Shown: positions 46,711-58,140, counted from the first letter of the stretch. The stretch: DNA of 64,000 bases from Budorcas taxicolor (GCF_023091745.1 NC_068926.1:43238001-43302000); one strand, 5' to 3'. Numbers and translations are program-made. Notes: generated by a model from the sequence alone, not told the origin.

Positions 46711-48235
46711 ATTCTATTAAATCAGATTTTTTTTTTTCTGCCTTATCTCTCAAAGCTGTCAACTATTTTCTGTCATCAGATTCTCTTATTTTGTTATTCT
46801 AAGTTGAAGAATACTAACTCACACTCTTGTCCTGGACTTTGTACCCATAGCCCACTTTGCTATACACTTAAAACTAACACAACATTGTAAATCAATTATA
46901 TTCCCAACTTTTAAATTAAATTTTTAGTTTAAAAACAATAATTTAGAGAATGAAAGTTGGTGCAAACTTGAATTATTATGTGCTTTATTAATAAAATTTT
47001 ATATTCTACCACAGACATAGCATCTGAATAAAAATTAAAAGGAAAAACTTTGGGAGCATTTATTCTTCTCTAGTATTGTATATCCTTTATATAAATTTTG
47101 CCACTAGAGTGCTGGTTACTTGAAATATTTATAGATAATCCTAAAAAAGTTTTTAAAACTCAAACCAAACCACCACCAACAAAATCCTCATAATAATAAC
47201 AGAGTTAAAATAAACCATATCTATATTATGAATTCACTATATTTTCCTTTATATACCTTTCAGTCTAGAAAAAAATTCTTCGTTCTTTCACCTAATGTGA
47301 TTCTAAGTCTAATTGGATAACCCAAGACCTTGCTTCCAGTTGTTTTTAAAGGTAACCCTGCAGAAAATAATCAGTATTTGTAAACACAGCTTACGAAAAA
47401 TAAAAGAAAGAAAAAAAAAAAAACAAGCAAAAAAGACTTTATTGTTACTTCTTATGCACTGTACATACAAATGCCACAATTATTATGAAACAGTTTGGCA
47501 AATTGGCAACTATAAAAATACTACATATTTAAATGTTAATATTTTGGTTACAATTAACAGAAATAATGACTAAAATTGATGCATTTTTTTAATTAAAAAG
47601 CTTCAGAGATTAGAGATTGCTGACTTCTGGTCCATGGCTTCACATACTGGTGATTTTTTTGTTTTGTTTTGTTTTACTTTTTCCACATGAAACAAGATGA
47701 TTGCTGATAGTCCAACCATTGTGCATTTTTATTTCAGGTTGGACATATTGCCAACAAAGTTGACTTCTTTTTAACAAGGAAGAGAGAGGAATAAATACTG
47801 AGTAGAAAACTGATAATATTAATAATATTTGACCAAATATTATAATTGGCATTTTTGAAACAATTTACTTGACTGGCAGTCATCCACTATTTTCATTTTA
47901 TACCAATATGGGCACTTATGCTTTTCTTTGGTTTGGAAAATTTCAGTGATGGGTGACATCTTAAAAATCGTAAGTACCAAAATTAGTTACTGAAAAGTGG
48001 AATCTGTTGAAAAGTTAGAAGTTTAAAAATTACTGAAAATAAAAGAAACAAAATTGTGCAACTGCACTTGATATTTAAAAATTTTAAAGGTGTAATTTTT
48101 AGCTTGAACATGGAAAAACATGATGAAAGATCAACTATTATGACAGAAACAACAGCTAGCAAATAACATTTTGCAACAATAATTTGCAAGAGTTCAAGAC
48201 AGAGGTAAAATAGACTGTATATTTTGACCTGCTAG
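46711..48235. other. AT-rich; short L1 3' end at about 46858-46915 (+)
   Basis: 'aaactaacacaacattgtaa' followed by 'atcaattatattcccaac' is a short L1 3' end. An A-run lies at 47408-47423 and a TTTTG array near 47655-47675. No gene is recognised. Confidence 0.45.
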
Positions 48236-48492
48236 CACTCTTGCCTAGAAAATCCCACGGATGGAGGAGCCTGGTAGGCTGCAGTCCATGGGGTCGCTAA
48301 AAGTCGGACACGACTAGGAGGCTTCACTTTCACTTTCCAGTTTCATGCATTGGAGAAGGAAATGGCAACCCACTCCAGTGTTTTTGCCTGGAGAATCCCA
48401 GGGACGGTGGAGCCTGGTGGGCTGCTGTCTATGGGGTTGCACAGAGTCGGACACGACTAAAACAACTTAGCAGCAACACCAGAAGCAGCATC
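48236..48492 (+). mobile_element. Bov-A2 SINE (dimer, 5' end clipped)
   Basis: The first unit starts inside ('gcactcttgcctagaaaat'), with the linker 'ggcttcactttcactttcc'. The second unit runs 'ggagaaggaaatggcaaccc' to 'aacttagcagcaacaccag'. Confidence 0.92.
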
Positions 48493-48689
48493 TTCTAAAG
48501 GAAGAAAACTCAGCTGGAAAGAAATTACTTTTTATTTATTTGGCATTGAAATATAAGACATAATTACACTAAGATTAACTGAGGTTTTGTTTTTTTTTTT
48601 TAACTTTGGAACCATTAGGGCAAAGCATATGTCAATCTCTGTAAAATCACTTGATATTTACAAATATCAATTTGTGGTTAATTATAGCA
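48493..48689. other. Unassigned; T-run at about 48587-48601
   Basis: Short AT-rich spacer between a SINE and a BovB. Confidence 0.5.
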
Positions 48690-49262
48690 GTCATACTGTT
48701 CATGGGGTTCTCAAGGCAAGAATGCTGAAGTGGTTTAACATTCACCAGATAGTCAATACTGAAATTAGATTAATTATATTATTTGTAGCCAAAGATGGAA
48801 AAGCTCTATACAGTCAGCAAAAAGACCAGGAGTGGACTATAGCTCAGGTCATGAACTCCTTATTGGAAAATTCAGACTTAAACTTTAAAAAGTAGGGAAA
48901 ACCACTAGACCATTCAGGCATGACCTAAATCAAATCTCTTACAATTACACAGTGGATGTGACAAATAGATTCAAGGAATTAGATCTGATAGAAAGAGTGC
49001 CTGAAGAACTATGGGAGGACGTTGTGACATTGTACAGGGGGCAGGGATCAAAACCATCCCCAAGAAAAAGAAATTCAAACAGGCAAAACAGTTGTCTGAG
49101 GAGGCCATTCAAATAGCTGAGAAAAGAAGAGAAGTGAAAGGCAAAGGAAAAAAGGAGAGATATACCCATCTGAATGGAGAGTTCCAAAGAATAGAAAGGA
49201 GAGATAAGAAAGACTAGAGATCTCTTCAAGAAAATTAGAGATACCAGGGGAAAATTTGTATG
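48690..49262 (+). mobile_element. BovB LINE, internal (linker) segment without 3' end
   Basis: The sequence covers the region upstream of the reverse transcriptase. 48760-48895 encodes a VAKDGKALYSQQKDQE-like piece followed by IAQVMNSLLENSDLNFKK. 49011-49217 encodes the basic linker with KRREVKGKGKKERYTHLNGE, homologous to 15842-15423. It stops before the reverse transcriptase. Lacking the 3' end is atypical for a retrotransposed copy and implies later deletion or rearrangement. Confidence 0.85.
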
Positions 49263-49297
49263 CTGACCTCACCATGATTACTAAACTTTCTCTTGAT

Positions 49298-49520
49298 GTT
49301 TTTATTAAAAAATTTTTATTGAGATATAGTTAATTTTAAAAGGTATGCCAATTTTTGCTGTACAGCAAAGTGATTCAGTTATACATACATATAAAACCTA
49401 TTTCATATTTTTCCATTATAATTTATCACAGGATAATATAGTTCCCCATGCTGTACAGTAGGAACTTGTTGTTTATCCATCCTATATATAATAGCTGTAA
49501 TTTATTGTAGAATCTATAGT
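49298..49520 (-). mobile_element. L1 3' UTR fragment (left part)
   Basis: Antisense: 'attgagatatagttaatttt', 'gctgtacagcaaagtgattc', 'gttccccatgctgtacagta'. It probably belongs with 49990-50215. Confidence 0.8.
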
Positions 49521-49572
49521 GTCTTAGATTAAGACACAATCACAAGTTTTGATTAATGTTTCTGTAGTTTGT

Positions 49573-49810
49573 ATTGATTGTTATCATTGCCGTTGTTGTT
49601 AGTTGCCAAGTTGTGTTTGATTCTTTGTGATCCCATAGAATGTAGACTGTCAAATTCCTCTGTCCATGGGAATTCCCAGGGAATGATATTATAGTGGGCT
49701 GCCATTTCCTTCTCCAGGGGATCTTCCCAACCCAGGGATGGAGCCCACATCTTCTGCTTCACAAGGGCATGCTTTACCACAGGCCACCAGGGAAGCCCAT
49801 TGATTGCTAT
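49573..49810 (-). mobile_element. Bov-tA SINE with 12-bp TSD
   Basis: The antisense SINE ends 'caggccaccagggaagccc' at 49798. Borders attgattgttat (49573-49584) and attgattgctat (49799-49810) differ at one position. Confidence 0.9.
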
Positions 49811-49988
49811 GCTATTGTTCAGATGCTAAGTCGTGTATGACTCTTTGGAACCCCATGACTGCAACATACCAGACTTCCCTGTCCTTCCTCATCCCCAGGA
49901 GTCTGCCCAAACTCATGCCACTGAGTCAGTGATGCCATCCAACTATCTTATCCTTCACTTCCCCCTTCTCCTCCTGCCTTCAATCTAA
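49811..49988 (-). mobile_element. BovB LINE 3' end fragment
   Basis: Antisense of the last ~175 bp of BovB: 'gttcagatgctaagtcgtgt' on the left, 'ttctcctcctgccttcaatc' on the right. It inserted into the L1 that flanks it on both sides. Confidence 0.85.
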
Positions 49989-49989
49989 A

Positions 49990-50215
49990 TAAGTTCACTT
50001 GTGTCATACTTTAGATTCCATGTACAAATAATTTATATGTTGTTTGTATTCTCTGAATTTACTTAGCATGATCACCTATAGATCCATCCATATTGCTGCA
50101 AATGAGATTTCATTCCTTTTCATGGCTTTTCCACCATATATGTGTATTCATACCTTCTTCACCCATTCATCTGTTGATGGATATTTAGATTGTGAAGCAC
50201 CATTCTTAATGCATA
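49990..50215 (-). mobile_element. L1 fragment (right part)
   Basis: Antisense of L1 ORF2 end/3' UTR: 'agttcacttgtgtcatactt', 'gatccatccatattgctgc', 'cccattcatctgttgatgga'. Confidence 0.75.
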
Positions 50216-50267
50216 GGCAAAAAAGACTTGAATAGATAATTTTTAAAAATTGTTTTCATGAATGTAT

Positions 50268-51295
50268 TGACTGTTGTATTGACCTGCCTCTTGAGAAACC
50301 TGTATGCAGGTCTGGAAGCAACAGTTAGACCTGGACGTGGAACAACAGAGTGGTTCCAAATAGGAAGAGGAGTACGTGAAGGCTGAATATTGTCACCATG
50401 CTTATTTAACTTATATGCAGAGTACATCATGAGAAATGCTGGGCTGGAGGAAGCACAAGCTGGAATCAAGATTGCCGGGAGAAATATCAATAACCTCAGA
50501 TACGCAGATGACACCACCCTTATGACAGAAAGTGAAGAAGAACTAAAGAGTCTGTTGATGAAAGTGAAAGGGGAGAATGAAAATATTGGCTTAAAGCTCA
50601 ACATTCAGAAAACGAAGATCATGGCATTCAGTCCCAGCACTTCATGGCAAATTGATGGGGAAACAGTGGAAATAGTGTCAGACTTTATCTTTTTTGACTC
50701 CAAAATTACTGCAGATGGTGATTGCAGCCATGAAATTAAAAGACGCTTACTCCTTGGAAGGAAAGTTATGACCAACCTAGACAGCATATTAAAAAGCAGA
50801 GCTATTACTTTGTCCACAAAGGTCTGTTCAGTCAAGGCTATGGTTTTTCCAGTAGTCATGTATGGATGTAAGAGTTGGACTATAAAGAAAGCTGAGCACT
50901 GAAGAATTGATGCTTTTGAACTGTGGTGTTGGAGAAGACTCTTGAGTGTCCCTTGGACTGCAAGGAGATTCAACCAATCCATCCTAAAGGAGATTAGTCA
51001 TGGGTGTTCATTGGAAAGACCAATGTTGAAGCTGAAACTCCAATACTTTGGCCACCTGATGCAAAGAGCTGACTCATTTGAAAAGACCCTGATGTTGGGA
51101 AAGATTGAGGGCAGGAGGAGAAGGGGATGATAGGATGAGATGGTTGGATGGCATCACCGATACAATAGACATGGGTTTGGGTAGACTCTGGGAGTTGGTG
51201 ATGGACAGGGAAGCCTGGATTGCTGCAGTTCATGGGGTCGCAAAGAGTCAGACACAACTGACTGACTGAACTGAACTGACCTGACTGACTGTTGT
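50268..51295 (+). mobile_element. BovB LINE, 1008 bp, with 10-bp TSD
   Basis: BovB 50278-51285, truncated inside the reverse transcriptase and complete at the 3' end ('gactgactgaactgaactga'). Identical tgactgttgt borders lie at 50268-50277 and 51286-51295. Its 5' truncation point coincides within a few bases with that of the copy at 26774. Confidence 0.94.
50390..51130 (+). pseudogene. BovB reverse transcriptase C-terminal half, one nonsense codon before a late stop
   Basis: 50390-50902 encodes 170 residues: CLFNLYAEYIMRNAGLEEAQ, then NNLRYADDTTLMTESEEE with intact YADD, then SDFIFFDSKITADGDCSHEI and VFPVVMYGCKSWTIKKAEH. The frame stops at a TGA (50900-50902). Past it the same frame stays open to 51130, through NQSILKEISHGCSLERPMLK and the KIEGRRRRG block. 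The TGA sits where an intact copy (59184-60115) has CGA (Arg), so a single C-to-T change explains the break. RTE reverse transcriptase would copy BovB RNA at a nicked target. This fragment lacks the endonuclease and cannot function. Confidence 0.9.
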
Positions 51296-51311
51296 GAGAA
51301 TATTGACAAAT

Positions 51312-51454
51312 AAGAAGAAATTGTCATACATCAACATGAATCCGCCACGGATGTACACGTGTTCATGTTTTCATGTTGATGTATGGCAAAACCAATACAA
51401 TATTGTAAAGTAAAAAATAATAATAATAATAAAATTTAAAAAAAAGAAGAAATT
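51312..51454 (+). mobile_element. Twin-primed 121-bp L1_BT insertion
   Basis: Between A-rich duplications aagaagaaatt (51312-51322 and 51444-51454) lie an inverted piece of L1_BT 3' UTR (51323-51366) and then the sense 3' end with 'ccaatacaatattgtaaag' and an AAT-rich tail. Both pieces include the same 'catgttgatgtatg' segment, so the insert can fold into a hairpin. Confidence 0.82.
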
Positions 51455-51520
51455 TTTACCATGTAGTTGAAAAGCAATGGACTGATTCTCTAAAACACAT
51501 GTGTGTATATAACTGTGTGC

Positions 51521-51680
51521 ACAGAGGATGAGATGGTTGGATAGCATCACTGATTCAATGGACATGAACTTAGGCAAACTCCAAGTGATGGTGAAGGGCA
51601 GGGAGGAGGAAACCTGGTGTGCTGCAGTCCACGGGGTTGCAAAGAGTTGGACATGACTTGGCAACTGAACAATAACAACA
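51521..51680 (+). mobile_element. BovB LINE 3' end fragment
   Basis: From 'cagaggatgagatggttgg' to 'ggacatgacttggcaactga'. Last ~160 bp of BovB, diverged. Confidence 0.82.
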
Positions 51681-51685
51681 CAAAC

Positions 51686-53205
51686 AAATACACATCAGGT
51701 TATAATTTTCTTTCAATATCTTCTGTGAGCATCACTAAAGATATTTTTTTCTTAACATTAGTGAGATTTGGATGTTAAAGAGAAAGGGTCACAAGAGTTA
51801 TAAGAAATAGCTAAGCATTTAATTTCATGTAAGGAGAGAATTAAGATATGAGTATTTGGTAATTCTCTCATCTTAATCACTTTTATTTAATGAATACATA
51901 GTTATCATAGTCAGGAGAAATATATATACTCAGAATATTCTCTGGTTGGTCACATGAGATGCATTAATGCTGAAAAATGCAAAGTAATTCACTGGTCTAT
52001 TTTGAGAGAATTTAAAAAGTCAAGAATAAATGTTACTTTAATTTCTCAAAATAAAAGTTGCTTATATTTTCTTTTATTGAGTTAGAGAGTTTTCCCGTAT
52101 AACCAATTATAAGTATGTGGTTAAAATGAATTATGAGTTCAGATATAAAGCTATAACTACAAGAGATTACTTGGTATAAAATGCCTCATCCAAAGATACA
52201 AATATGTGAACAAAAAGTGTTCTAAAAACAGAAAACTTCACTGCAGGTGCCTGCTATTGGTAATGTCATGCAATAAAGCAGTTGGCATTGATCTATGTTT
52301 TCATAAAGCCTGTGGTATTTTGCAGACTTATTAGCAAAGTGCACTTTGTAAAGTTTCAGGTTTAAATGCCTTTCTAACAGTGAGTATTTCTCACAATGAG
52401 GAAATAAGGGTCCCTTTGCTTTTTCAGCAATTTTATAAATAGCTCCTTGTGGGTTTGCAAAAGAAGACAAAGCTAAGATAAAACTGACCTTAAAACACTT
52501 GGAGGTCTTCCACCACCTGTAAAATAATCTGCTCGAATAGTACTGAAACATTCAGGATCTGGACCTTCCTCATTATAAGCTAACAGAACAGCCAGATTTG
52601 AGCACAAATTGTGGTTATTAACAATCCGTCCATTGAGACTATATCACTTCAAGCCCTAATAGGAATGACAAATAGTAGCACAAAAGCAATGCAGAATCCA
52701 GGCATCAGTTAAGCAGATTTCATTGCCAGACCTAGGATGCCACAAAGCCCACCTCTCTGTTTTATTCACTTCAGCTACAAGACCTTGTTAGCTATTTTAA
52801 CACCCATGACATACCTTTGCATGTCTTTTGTGATACCTAATATGTAAGTCAAATATTTAGCAATAAATAGTTTTTATTCCTTTAAAAGAATGCTTCCATT
52901 TTCCTATAATGCTTACATTACCGGGTTTGTTTTTTTTTTTAATTTCCCACTATATATTTCAGGAAAATGATAATCAAAGTTAATTTTGATCCATTGATGA
53001 TTTTGACTCATTGGTTTCACTGATGATTATATACACCATCAAAAAGAAACACTTCAAATTTCTAGAGGGTGTGAAAAGAAAATGTGAACAACTACATGAA
53101 CTAATAATACAGAAATATATGCAAGTCCACTGTTAGAATCACATTTTTAGATGATGTAGGAACACTGACTTTGTCTTCGGGCATCTTATAATCTGATTGT
53201 TTATT
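51686..53205. other. No feature recognised
   Basis: About 1.5 kb of AT-rich unique sequence. A minus-strand frame of 109 codons at 52222-52551 has no recognisable product or motif. A T-run lies near 52930-52940. Confidence 0.4.
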
Positions 53206-53446
53206 TTATTATGTGTCTATGCATGCATGCTAAGTCTCTTCAGTCATGTCTGCCTCTTTGCAACCCCATGGACTGTAGCCCACCAGGCTCTCCTGTCCTT
53301 GGGATTCTCCAGGCAAGATTACTGGAATGGGTCCTCCTCCAGGGCACCTTCCCAACCCAGGCATGAAACCCACTTCCTTACATCTGTGGCATTTGAAGGT
53401 GGGTTCTTTACCACTAGTGCTACCTGGAAAGCCCATTATTGTCTAT
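53206..53446 (-). mobile_element. Bov-tA SINE
   Basis: Antisense from the tail 'gctaagtctcttcagtcatg' to the head 'agtgctacctggaaagccc'. Borders ttattatgtgtctat (53206-53220) and attattgtctat (53435-53446) look like an eroded TSD. Confidence 0.88.
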
Positions 53447-53854
53447 ATCAAGGAGCAAAAATATCAAGGCTTCTAACACTATGAGGCTTGTGCCTCTAAC
53501 TGTTTTTCTTTTGAATTTTTTGACAGAACGTGTTCAGGAATAGAATCATTTTTTTGAGGAAGTAACCAATAGTGTGAAAATCACCAATTCATCAAACTTC
53601 AAGGTCTATTAAATAGTTCACCTGATCTGGACCCCATAGAGGAGAATCAGGCCAAAAGTCTGCCCTCTCCAGCACTGCCTGTGAAGGAGATTCTGTGTTG
53701 TATTTATGTATCTGTTCTCCAGCTGGTCATGCAAGAACTGGCCAAGCTCCAGCCATCCTCTCTTTCTATGACCCTTCCAAACAAACCAGTCCACCATCTA
53801 CTCTCTGTCCTCCATTCTTCTCACTCTCTTCCAACTCAAACTATATTCTGATCA
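53447..53854. other. No feature recognised
   Basis: Mixed sequence. No gene or repeat is supported. Confidence 0.4.
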
Positions 53855-54025
53855 GGGTAAGTACCTACATCAGAAGTTCTCCAGCTTGGGTGAAGAAGAA
53901 TATATTCCATTTCACAGTTATGTATTGCTAGTAAGTGCTTTAGCCCTAATAGGAGAGGAGCCCTAATAGGAAGAATATATTCTTCTTCAACCAAGCTGGA
54001 GAACTTCTGATATAGGTACTTACCC
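53855..54025. repeat. Inverted repeat, two 53-bp arms, 65-bp loop
   Basis: 53855-53907 is the reverse complement of 53973-54025 at 51 of 53 positions (arms begin/end gggtaagtacc / ggtacttaccc). The loop 53908-53972 contains a direct repeat agccctaatagga at 53942-53954 and 53959-53971. The sequence is not from a repeat family I know. The right arm ends exactly where a Bov-A2 begins. Confidence 0.93.
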
Positions 54026-54298
54026 GGAGAAGGCGATGGCACCCCACTCCAGTACTCTTGCCTGGAAAATCCCATGGATAGAGGAGCCTGGTGGTCTGCA
54101 GTTCATGGGGTTGCGAAGAGTTGGACACGACTGAGCGACCTCACTTTCACTTTTCACTTTCATGCATTGGAGAAGGAAATGGCAACCCACTCCAGAGTTC
54201 TTGCCTGGAGAATCCCAGGGACGGGGGAACCTGGTGGGCTGCCGTCTCTGGGGTCGCACAGAGTCAGACACGACTGAAGCGACTTAGTAGCAGCAGCA
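54026..54298 (+). mobile_element. Bov-A2 SINE (dimer)
   Basis: Complete dimer: 'ggagaaggcgatggcacccc', the linker 'cctcactttcacttttcac', second unit 'ggagaaggaaatggcaaccc', tail 'cttagtagcagcagcagc'. Confidence 0.95.
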
Positions 54299-54562
54299 GC
54301 AAAGCACTTACTGGGGCTTCCCAGGCGGTGCTAGTGATAACGAACCTGCCTGCCAGTGCAGGAGAAGAAAGAGATGTGGGCTCAATCCCTGGGACAAGAA
54401 GATGCCTTGGAGGAGGGCATGGCAACCCATGCCAATATTCTTGCCTGGAGAATCCCATGGACAGAGGGAGCCGGTGAGCTACACACCCTACGGTGTGTCC
54501 ATAGGGTCAGAAAGAGTCAGGCAAGAGTGAAGCGACTTAGCACACATGCAAAGCACTTACTG
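54299..54562 (+). mobile_element. Bov-tA SINE with 15-bp TSD, next to Bov-A2
   Basis: The insert 54314-54547 starts 'gggcttcccaggcggtgct' and ends 'gcgacttagcacacat'. Identical gcaaagcacttactg lies at 54299-54313 and 54548-54562. Confidence 0.93.
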
Positions 54563-56879
54563 CATTTTACTGCACACAAAAGACATTGAATATGCCAATT
54601 TTTCTCAGTAGCTTAGTGATTATTTGCTGATGTATTCAACTTTTTTGCACCATATTTTGGATGTGATATCTGAAAAATGTGAAAACTGAAGGCTCAAAAT
54701 TGGGTTATACTGACCCTCTTCTGCAATATGTATCTTTTTAACGGCTTTCATGCATACTGCTATAGGAACTGATGAAAAAGAGAAAAGAATGAAAGTAGAA
54801 AGATTTTGATTGGATTTTCCCCCATATGAGAGTATATATGGTAAGGCATTTTCCTACAGAGTTCTGACACCATAATTCCATATTCAGAAATATATTATTG
54901 TGCATTTATAAAATAAAAAGATTTATAACTGTTTCCTCTAACAAGAGAAACATTTCTTGATTTTGTGCAATTTTAAAAGCAATAGAAATTATTACTGCAT
55001 AGCTAGTAATAATAGCTAATAAATGTGACTACCTCAGAGTCTTATTTCAAAGTATTGCTGAAGCACTTTTTTGATTGTAAATTGGGTAATACCATAAGAG
55101 CCTTCTGAAAATTAGTTATAAATTAGAGGATATTATAAGAACATTCCTTGCAAAGTTTAATTAGAAATTATTCATGTCACATTAGTCTAACTCACACTAA
55201 AATGAATCCATTATATTGACACTATAAATATTCAATTTTAAAATAGAGCTTTTATGCCTATTATCCAAGCTGGGCACAAATATTTACAAAAGTTTCTGGT
55301 TGTCTTTCCTGCTGTCTCAACAATAAATGAACAAGCAGAATGTTTATTTGGGTAAAGACAAAGGTCACATTTATAAAATTCACCCCAAAATGCTCTTGTA
55401 AAGCAAAATAGGAATATAATATGTATACAAATATAGACAAGTAGGTCCATATTTAAGACAGATTCCCTAACTGAAACACACATTTTAAAATTTGACCAGT
55501 TGCAAAGTAAATATTATCACCTACAGTATCATAATTTGATATCTCTTCAGAAAGTTTATGCTCAGTATATTTTTTGGTAGGAGGCACAAATTGCTGTAAT
55601 TAAGACAGACATCTACACAATGATGGTTGATGGTATCAGGGACCAGGACATTTAGAGGCCTGCATATGAAGAAGTAAAATTGTAACACCACCATAAAATT
55701 ATGAAATAAACCAAAATTTCAGATTAGGTTTTAGCCATGAAACATAATTTTTCCTTCATGCTTATAATATTTTAATGAAGATCAATAATGGAAAGTGGGT
55801 AGCCATCAACAGTATGTCAATAACTGACCATATTATGTATGTAACATCTAAATAGCTTATAATTTCTGAAATTCTATTTGTCATGAACACTTAGCAAGCA
55901 TATGCATTGAGAAGTTCACAGAGAAATGACTGACTCTAAAATCAGTGTAAGGTTTTTCTTATTTCTTTTTTCCCAGTGTATGGAAATAGAGAGGGTTTTT
56001 GTTTTTTAATTGATGTTTTATATTTATTATTTTTAGAATGCAATACTTTTATTATGACTGATGTAATGTTTGATGGGGAAACTACATTTACATTAATTCA
56101 ATTTGTATAAGCTCCTGTGTGTGTGTATATGTGCGTTTATGAAACACAATATGAATGGAAATTGCATGGGCTATGAAATCTGACCTTTGTTAGTGGACAC
56201 TGACATCCATTCAGCATCTGTGAAAGGGTAATAATGTGTAATATTCCTTTACTGATTTGTTGCAAACATTGTGAAAGAAATAATAATCACTCAGGAGACA
56301 ATCATTGTTGTACTGGTGGTTGTTGTCTTTACTGAGACAGAGGGGGAAAGATGGCCCATCTGTCCATTGCTGCCTTTATTTTTAAGTCTTACGGGCTTTG
56401 ATTTTTTAATCATAAACATCTACCATTTGATAAATGAATACTAGTTAGATAGACCCTTCTACGATGCCTGAGCATTTCTTCCCTAACACACCACCCTCCC
56501 CTGCTAGGTGGGCCATTGGTTTTCCAAGAAACCATATCTGTGACTGCAAGATTCAAGACCATTACAGTAGCAGTATACCCATGACCAAGTAGCCCTTGGG
56601 AACTTCCTGTCCCGCCAAAGCTGTGCTTTTGTGCTTTCAGCAATGAGGTCCTGCAAGCGCCCAAATCCACACTTCTTCACCTCCCATCCCACCGCAGAGA
56701 CTCTGGACACTCGGTTATCAAGAAATGGAGAAGCCTGGGAGTGGAGCTGGTTTAGATGGGTAGACTTTCAAGGGGTGGGAGCAGGGAGAATGGAGCCTGA
56801 ATCACAAGTGAGAGAGATATGAGCTGTCTCTGGGAATGGCTGTTAAGGAAAGAAAACCAAGATTGTTCAAAAGTCAGGG
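54563..56879. other. About 2.3 kb of unassigned sequence
   Basis: AT-rich, then a more GC-balanced part at 56450-56820. Overlapping frames there (minus 56410-56710, plus 56631-56822) have no recognisable product. No repeat family was identified. Confidence 0.4.
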
Positions 56880-56989
56880 CCACTACTATATATATAAAAT
56901 AGATAACTAATAAGGACCTGATAAATAGCCCAGGGAATTGTATTCAGTACTTTTGAATGGCCTATATGGGAAGAGAATCTTAACAAGAT

Positions 56990-58140
56990 TTCAGTTCAGT
57001 CCAGTCCCTCAGTCCTGTCAACTCTTTGCAGCCCCATGAACAGCAGCAAGCCAGGCTTCCCTGTCCATTACCAACTCCCGGAGCTTGTTCAAACTCATAT
57101 CCGTTAAGTCGGTGATGTCATCCAACCAACTCATTCTCTGTTGTCTCCTTCTCTTCCTGCCTTCGATCTTTCCCAGCATCAGGGTCTTTTCCAATAAGTC
57201 AGTTCTTCTCATCAGGTGGCCAAAGTATTAGACCTTTCAATGGTCAGCATCAGACCTTTCAATGAATATTCAGGACTGATTTCCTTTGAGATTGACAGAT
57301 TTGATCTCCTCCCAGTCCAAGGGACTCTCAAAAGCCTTCTCCAACACCACAGTTCAAAAGCATCAATTATTCAGAGCTCAACTGTGTTTTTAGTCCAGCT
57401 CTCACATACATACGTGACTACTGGAAAAACCATAACTTTGACTAGACGGACTTTTGTTGGCAAAGTATTATCTCTGCTTTTTAATATGCTGTCTACATTG
57501 GTCATAGCTTTTCTTTCAAGGAGCAAGCATCTTTTAATTTCATGGCTGCATTCACCATCTGCAGTAATTTTGGAGCCCCCAAAAGTAAAGTCTGTCACTG
57601 TTTCTGAATCTATTTGCCAAGAAGTAATGGGACTGGATGCCATGATCTTAGTTTTCTGAATGCTAAGTTTTAAGCCAGCTTTTTCACTACCCTCTTTCAC
57701 TGTCATCAAGAGACTCTTTAGTTCTTCTTCACTTTCTGCCATAAGTGTGATGTCATTTGCATATCTGAGGTCATTGGTATTTCTCCCAGCAATCTTGATT
57801 CCAGCTTGTGCTTCATCTAGCCAGGCATTTCGCATAATGTACTCTGTATATAAGTTAAGTAAGCAGGGTGACAGTATACAGCCTTGATGTACTCCTTTCT
57901 AGATTTGGAACCAGTCTGCTGTTCCATATCCAGTTCTAACTGTTGCTTCTTAACCCGCACGCAGATTTCTCAGGAGGCAGGTCAGGTGGTCTGGTATTCC
58001 TATCTCTTGAAGAATTTTCCAGTTTGTTGTGATCCACACTGTCAAAGGCTTTGACATAGTCAATAAAGCAGAAGTAGATGCTTTTCTGGAACTTTCTTGC
58101 TTTTTTGATGATCTAATGGATGTTGGCAATTTTATCTATG
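56990..58140 (-). mobile_element. BovB LINE, about 1.15 kb, inserted in L1
   Basis: 3' end with 'tcagttcagtccagtccct' at the left; 5' truncation near 58140 within the reverse transcriptase. Open pieces lie at 57835-57371 and 57212-57018 in different frames. No TSD was identified. Confidence 0.93.
57371..57835 (-). pseudogene. BovB reverse transcriptase fragment with mutated active site (YAND)
   Basis: 154 residues: WLDEAQAGIKIAGRNTNDLR, then YANDITLMAESEEELKSLLM, KLSIQKTKIMASSPITSWQI, GGSKITADGECSHEIKRCLL and VFPVVTYVCESW. The catalytic YADD is YAND here, which removes an essential aspartate. The frame ends at a TGA at the codon where an intact copy has CGA. The next piece (57212-57018) is frameshifted. 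Confidence 0.9.

Noticed and set aside
54290..54300. Short CAG run that could look like a microsatellite or CRISPR-like unit
   Set aside because: It is the normal 3' tail of Bov-A2 and recurs at the other Bov-A2 copies.
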